DNA of 64,000 bases from contig CM037871.1 of NCBI GenBank assembly GCA_021292105.1, positions 55,134,866-55,198,865 on the forward strand, written 5' to 3'. The DNA is from Anadara kagoshimensis. Taxonomy: Eukaryota > Mollusca > Bivalvia > Arcoida > Arcidae. The translations under genes and the position numbers were made by a program. Under the pieces are notes generated by a model, which saw only the letters and a list, made by a program, of their open reading frames with translations, was not told the origin of the DNA and ran no database searches. Positions 58,301 to 64,000 of the stretch are shown here, one piece after another; the stretch's first letter is position 1, and each line of letters begins with the position of its first letter.

Positions 58301-58425
58301 CCCAATGCATGGTAAAACTTTGAAACTGACAAACAAAACTGTGACCTTCTATAAGGTATACGAGGCCAGTGCTCCGAAGGGTAAGCACCTTCTGTTTAGC
58401 TAGCAACAACCGTCAAGAAGGTGAA
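58301..58425 (-). mobile_element. YIDD-type RT retroelement, 3' terminus next to satellite
   Basis: ATGCATGGTAAAACTTTGAA, then TGCTCCGAAGGGTAAGCACC, then CTGTTTAGCTAGC. It is the inner continuation of the last satellite unit. Confidence 0.78.
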
Positions 58426-58474
58426 TATTTTTGTAAAATCTAATATCAAACAAACATCAACTTTCAAACTATTT

Positions 58475-60928
58475 TTAAACTATACCTTTAACTTGGTTAC
58501 TTTTCATGCTTCTTTTACTTGGTGGTAAATCTGGTGGAGAATCAGCTTTCCGTTTATTATTTGGCTTTGTCATTAAATGTCTATTGGGGGTAATTTGTTG
58601 ATTCTGATCACTGTTACTTTTAAAAACGTAGGACAGTTGGGGATAAAACTTATCTAAGTCATCAGCATTCATTAATTTATTACACTTCAAGGCAGTCACA
58701 TGTAAACTATAGTATTGTATAAATGCTTTTTCTTCTTGGTCCGTACAGGAATACACAGTGATCCTAAAAACGTTTTTCAGTGTAAAAAGAAACTCATTCA
58801 CAGAACATCCATTGAAGTAAAGTCTACATATAACTTCAACCAAACAAAACTTTCCTTTTGGTTGACCGTTTATTCTGTGCATACAAGAAATACTTCGACC
58901 TGCAACAGTTTCAACCCTAATTGAGTTTGTTAAACTGCTTACCGCTGCGGGTTGGCGAACATTATTTTTCGTTAAAGTTTGTTGTTTAGCCGTTTGTGAA
59001 TTATCCGACGACGGCTGTGTTTCAACTTGTGCATTGCTGCCAGGGGGATGAGATGCTTCTTTTGGCTGTGTTACGGCAGATATTGCACTAGACGAAGCGG
59101 TAGTGTTCGATTGACTAGATCCTTTTTTTGTTTCGGCACTTTGCATCTCTTGTTTCCTTTTACTTAAAGCATCTTTCAATGCATGTGCAACTGTTTCTGG
59201 AATATTTCCCATTCTGGGGATAGTTTTACTAGGCCTAGAGAGAACTGCATTTGTTTGGTTTTCTCGGCTGTCTTGTTAGTACTGCTAGTTAAATCTAGCG
59301 CACTGTCAGTATTTACTGTCGTATTCGTCCTAAATTGATTTTTTAGCAGTTGATGTACCTCTAGTTTCATTGTTTAAACTAGAACTCTTATTATTTATTT
59401 GATGCTGAACACTAGAATGTCTTTGAACATTATGATTAGACTGAACTAGTGATGGAACCGACGCATTAGTCACTGTTGTAGACAGGGTGGCTGTAGGCGG
59501 TCTCGATACAGACGAAGCGTTAAACGAGTATGGAGGTGGCAGTCGAGTTGCAGCAGTGTAAGTTTGGGACTGAACAGCAGCTGGTCTCAAATACTGCTTT
59601 GTAACATCATACGGTACTCCCAAATTTGGATAAATAAGTCCAAGAGGATTTGAAAATGGTATCTGCATTGCCCCATATTGACTAGATTGACTAACGGCTG
59701 ACTGACCTAGCTGTTGTTGAATAGTGTTAGATCCAGAATTAGGAGGCAAATAAAGAAAGTTTCCTGCTACTGAGGGATTAACAGTACTACTTCGTCATTA
59801 CAGGTCGCGGTAGTCCCGTAGGCACATTTTGCTGCAAAAGGTCCTTGTGTGACAGTTTTTGTTATACTGGCTGTTGGCTGTGATTGTTTTTGGGCAAGAC
59901 ACGACAGAGGTCATAACATTACCGTTACTTTTTGGCTGTCCCATATTAAAATATTTATCCAATGTAACATTCCCTGAACCACCTTGTGTCTTGGATTTTT
60001 CTGAATTTTGTTCCACATATTTAACATGACTAAGTGGATTGTCTGACGGAAGTTCCTTTACGATGACAGAATGAACTATACGTATGGTAGATAAACTAAT
60101 TATTCTGGTTACACTTGTAAACACAAATCTAAACCCTGCCATAGTACACATTCGGTTAAGAAGATCGCATTCCTCTTTCGTTGGAAGGAATCCCTCATCC
60201 TTTAGGTTAATCTTCGCCGCATATTTCATTATTGAAACTGGGACAAATTTTTCTTTAATCCTCGTCAGATAAGGTGTAACAGTATTATTTATTTGTAACC
60301 AGCCACATGTTTCTTTTATAGCAGAATCTCCACGATGATCTACTCGTGTCACCTGTAGCAATGTGTTGCCTTGATGCGACTTAACTTGATTTCCTTTCTC
60401 GGGAAAGGTGTTTTGAACAAAGTTTAAAAACTCTATAAAATCTGCCAAAAGAACTATAAGATCTGTTTTGGTGAATTCCTTTTTCCCATACTCACAACCA
60501 CAATGATTATAGTTGATTTCATTCAGGAGTTTAGCTTCGTTCAGAGTGATGAAATGACTCTCCAAAGGAGGACGCTTTTTTATCTCATCTGGGTAACTAT
60601 TTGGATATTTACTAAGGATTTTCTGCTCCACAATTCTAACCGACACATATTTTTGTTCTTTTCTGACTAAATACGGGATATTGATATTTGTGACTTCAGT
60701 CCATCCAAATCTTCCTTTAATACTTTCAATATCAATTTGATCCTCTGAGAATTCCTCTTCATTCTCTGTCGGTTTGGTCACAGCGTTATTAGCTTGATAA
60801 CTACTTCTCTGTATGACAGGGGCACCTTGCTGTAACGGAACTTGTTGTCTTTGCGGTTGTGCTGTTGGAGTCTGTCCAAATAATGGTTGATTAAAGAACA
60901 AATCTTTCCGTTCACTTTTTATCTGCAT
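58475..60928 (-). CDS. Unrecognised nuclear protein with repeated module, frame interrupted
   Basis: Starts at ATG 60928 with an in-frame TAA three codons upstream and ends at 58475; no introns are apparent. The first 376 codons hold a Q/P-rich start and two related modules: GRFGWTEVTNINIPYLVRKE..KYVSV (about 71-185) and CGWLQINNTVTPYLTRIKEKFVPV (about 203-300). A Q/S/T/P-rich linker follows (59330-59749). The last 245 codons hold a weaker third module (IRVETVAGRSIS..KGKFCLVEVICRLYF) and a nuclear localisation-like NNKRKADSPPDLPPSKRSMK. The same frame is kept at start, middle and end, but it is interrupted at about 59765-59900 and 59235-59345, where other frames carry linker-like sequence. 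It may be a recent pseudogene or retrocopy, or a good gene with homopolymer errors in the assembly. I do not recognise the family. Confidence 0.55.
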
Positions 60929-62469
60929 GTCCTCTTACATTGACTTTATAAACTTCACAACCTACAAAGACAAATAATAGAGAGATGTAGGATGGATAAA
61001 TCGAATACTTTGGTTTACGGTACTTTAACGAGAATAAATAGCGGACAGGTTTGTGTGTCTATACGAGTACATATACGGTTATTTAATTATATTTTCATTT
61101 AAATGTTGTTATTCCAAAACGAGAAAAATGGTGATTTTCTTTGGATTTCTTCTTCATTTTAAAACTGAAAAGCTATTACCAGTGGTCTGTGGATCAATCA
61201 ACAGTCCATCTATTCTACTAAGTTACTAACTGTAATTGTTATTGTAAGCCTTTCAAAGTTTTGAATTGAGTACTATTGTGGTCATTGTGTCTGCGAGTGA
61301 ATTATGGTTAATTTTCATGGGAAATGAAACAATTTGAATAATGTTTTTATTTTTCAATTACCTAGTAAGCGACAAGTATTAATATGCGCACCCATGGTTA
61401 CCATAGAATATATCTTTACACAATCGTTGCCATTAACTATAGCCAAATATGGGAATTACACATGTTGAAAAAGCAGGCAGTTCCATTTGTGCATACTTTG
61501 TCATCTGACATCATTCACATCACTCCCGGTATAATTAACCATCGCCATTCTCGACATTGAAAAATCCCCACAATGGCAACTTTTACCTTTTTTAAACACA
61601 TGTTATGAAAGCTTAACAGTATACTCCAAGTCAATGGCAATCTTATCTCAATAATTTTCGTTTTGAAATTTGTTGAAAGATAAATTGCTGAGTAACAGAG
61701 GCGTTACCTAAGACAAGGACGCATGTGTAATTTACAAAACTAATATTTGTAAGCCGTTTTTATACTGTTATGAACCTTTAGGTTAGGCCTTTAACTTATG
61801 TTATGATCTGAATCCATCAATATTTTTAAAGTTAAGTGGAGTATTTCTTTTGTTTATATCGAAGCGGATGGTGGAAAAAAATCACAGAACCTGGAAAAAA
61901 GCTACAACTTCAGGCAAGAGAACTGGCAAACTTCATCACACTAGGATCTAACCGCGGGGGATTTGAATCTAGACGTTGAAAGCAGTGAATCCGTAAGCGT
62001 GCGCTTTGGATCATTCGGCCACATTTTCAGATACCTTTTATGGGTAGGTGTAGCCTTAATGCCCAATGGTTATCCTGTTTATCTGAATTTCAGGTTCTAT
62101 TACCAACAGAAAAATGTACCCTTAGTTATATTAACGTCTAATAGTATCAATGCATGTATTTAAATACAATACTAGTCTGTCCTAGTTAATTTTTGGTAAG
62201 GACTCTTTTTTGGTGACGCAATATGTATGCTTTTCGCTCTTGTGGACTGATATTATTCCACAATGGCATTTGTGTTACAATGTTTTACCAAAATCTTGTT
62301 AAAGTGTTGCATACATACATGCATTAGACTTTTCGTTTTGTATTGATTCTGATAACGATTTTAAAGGTTGAAACTTAAAGTTTCATTCCGGATTTGACGT
62401 CACGATAAGATGCCAATCTGTGCCAGTGTACACACGTGTTCATAAATTATCTCGAAACGGATGTTTGAC
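60929..62469. other. Non-coding DNA upstream of the modular gene
   Basis: No gene or recognised repeat. It includes the presumed promoter of the minus-strand gene. A 66-codon open stretch at 61963-62163 has no support. Confidence 0.45.
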
Positions 62470-62671
62470 ATACAATAGCCTGTCGGAAGTTTAACACTAA
62501 GCTAACGAGTTAGTGCAGGAACAGCAGTTCATCTAGGCCGCCCGTTAGCTGTATCTCAGCAGCTGCTATCTATCTCGGTAGGGCAGCTATTCGGTCACTA
62601 ACTGCCGATTTCTCTGTTACTAGACAGTCGAACGTCGACTCCTATCCGTTGTATCAATAGGTCTGTACTAT
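62470..62671. mobile_element. TACAGTACAGA-family TIR element
   Basis: About 200 bp: TACAATAGCCTGTCGGAAGT at the left, CAATAGGTCTGTACTA at the right. It keeps the family interior AACACTAAGCTAACGAGTTA and GTATCTCAGCAGCTGCTATC. Confidence 0.78.
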
Positions 62672-62721
62672 ATCTCATTATCACAATGTATACTATGCGC
62701 GACTCATTTAAATACTGTGTA

Positions 62722-62956
62722 CTGGTTTCACAGTCATCCCTTAACTAAGATTTTTCTTCACTTAAGTTTAGCAAATTTTGACAATAATGTTTTTTTGAAA
62801 AATAAAAATTTTGTAAACTTGAAATGATCTTTAAAATGAGACCTTAAATCCATGAATATCTTAAAATAAAAAAAAAATAATATTATAGTATGAAATTTGC
62901 CAGATGATTTAAGTTAAGGAAAATCTTAGCTAAGGAACGATTGTGAAACCGGGGCC
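62722..62956. mobile_element. Non-autonomous TIR element with GGCCCCGGTTTCAC end
   Basis: About 235 bp with roughly 35 bp imperfect inverted ends: CTGGTTTCACAGTCATCCCT + TAACTAAGATTTTTC on the left, GAAAATCTTAGCTAAGGAAC + GATTGTGAAACCGGGGCC on the right. AT-rich and non-coding inside. No clear target duplication. Confidence 0.78.
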
Positions 62957-64000
62957 TGATGTACTCCGGTCATTTCCCTGAATGTTTTTGTCATGCGTGC
63001 AAAATAAGCAATGTATTACAGGGGAAACGCCAACCCGGCCTACGCATTGATTCATTAAACAAGTTTGCACGCGCAGAAGGGGTGAAAAAAATGGCCAAAA
63101 ACGGCATACACTCGAGGCGTGGAAATAATGAAATATTTGTCTTACCGACTGTTTTACTGAAACACATGGCATTTTATTAAAATTTCTGATTGTAATTGAT
63201 TAAAGGGAGATTTGCTCAATTTGGTGGCAATTTTACCATTTAAATACCGATTGAATGTGAGACACTGCCTAAAATCGAAAATTATTTTTTTGAAAAATGT
63301 GATCTCTTTCAATCATTTGCTCATGCACCAAAGATGTTTTAATATGAATGGAAAGAACTTTTTCCCGTGTTTATTTTGATGTATAATTCGACTGTTAAAT
63401 TTTCTGGTACAAAAAACGTACAAGTTTTAAAGTCGAAAAAATCGATGAAAATGTCGGATATGTGATCATGGGTCGGTCCCTTTTCCGGCTCATTTGACCC
63501 ATAAATAATGCAACGGCAGCTTCCTCATGGTACACCATGTGTAAATTTGATAGTCAGAGACGCTGTTTGGATTTATTTGCTGAAATAAAGTAAGTTTTAC
63601 CATTTAATAGTATTTTCTTCACACTTCAAGCCGATTTTGCCGGAATTTTGGGTCTACTTTCAGGCAGCCATCTTAGAAAAGTGCCGTCACCGCCTCAAAG
63701 TTATTTTTTGCATTCCCGAACGATCCTTTTGTATTTGTACATAGTATGGTTTTTACACCATATAACATGCAGGATTGATTTGTGGTACCACTGAATATAT
63801 GAATTTGCATGGATACCAATACACTGGCCTGCATGTACTCAGGACACATTGGCCTGTATTTGTAGGCCTTCAATTATTTGGCTGCTAAATAACAATCAAC
63901 TGTCTTATTTTATTTATTTTATTTTAAATATATGGGGATGGGTTTACTCAAATATTTACCATTAATTTGACCAGGAGTGTGGATTTCTACATAAATATTC
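62957..64000. other. Unassigned DNA
   Basis: A 73-codon open stretch (62959-63180, plus) is richer in G+C than the flanks and reads GKRQPGLRIDSLNKFARAEG, but I recognise no domain; it could be an exon or a relic. Nothing else is recognised up to the window end. Confidence 0.3.

Noticed and set aside
57954-58315. Repetitive short proteins (Q/T/K/H-rich)
   Set aside because: They are translations of the satellite made from the retroelement terminus.

Overview
The window is AT-rich, gene-poor animal DNA with spliced genes, tRNA-derived SINEs, short terminal-inverted-repeat elements and decayed retroelements. The SINE family ending in ACTCAACTC, the element starting at a TATACCCCCGCTT motif, and the style of the peptide-type GPCR all fit a lophotrochozoan, most likely a bivalve mollusc. 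I cannot name the species.

Only three loci look like host genes. (1) 9451-10557, minus: a complete single-exon rhodopsin-family GPCR of 368 aa. (2) 51618-54188, plus: a four-exon gene for a secreted class III extradiol (LigB-type) dioxygenase-like protein. Its exon 1 carries one apparent extra base in a run of six T. (3) 58475-60928, minus: an intronless nuclear protein I do not recognise. It has a module repeated two or three times, Q/P/S/T-rich linkers and a C-terminal nuclear localisation signal, and its frame is interrupted in two short stretches.

The rest is repeats. A YIDD-type reverse transcriptase element (Penelope-like, tentative) has left about twenty fragments, mostly its last 120-700 bp. 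At 57822-58300 its 3' terminus has become a 10-11 copy satellite. Other families are a SINE with a GCGGTAGCTCAGTTGG head (at least seven copies or parts), a second Leu/Ser-tRNA-like SINE, a roughly 210 bp inverted-repeat element with TACAGTACAGACC ends (seven copies), further inverted-repeat elements, a LINE relic near 22.5 kb and several minisatellites.

From 32.7 to 48 kb lies a nested series of segmental duplications. An old X-Z-Y block is repeated as X'-X''-Z'-Y', and X itself was recently duplicated in tandem (36764-40328 and 40329-43791).

The most striking object is at 23468-23956: a retrozyme. Two identical type I hammerhead ribozymes lie exactly 300 bp apart, inside a 467 bp insertion flanked by an 11 bp target-site duplication. 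The insertion split one arm of a near-perfect 24 bp inverted repeat. Two decayed relatives lie near 3.8 kb and 45.6 kb.
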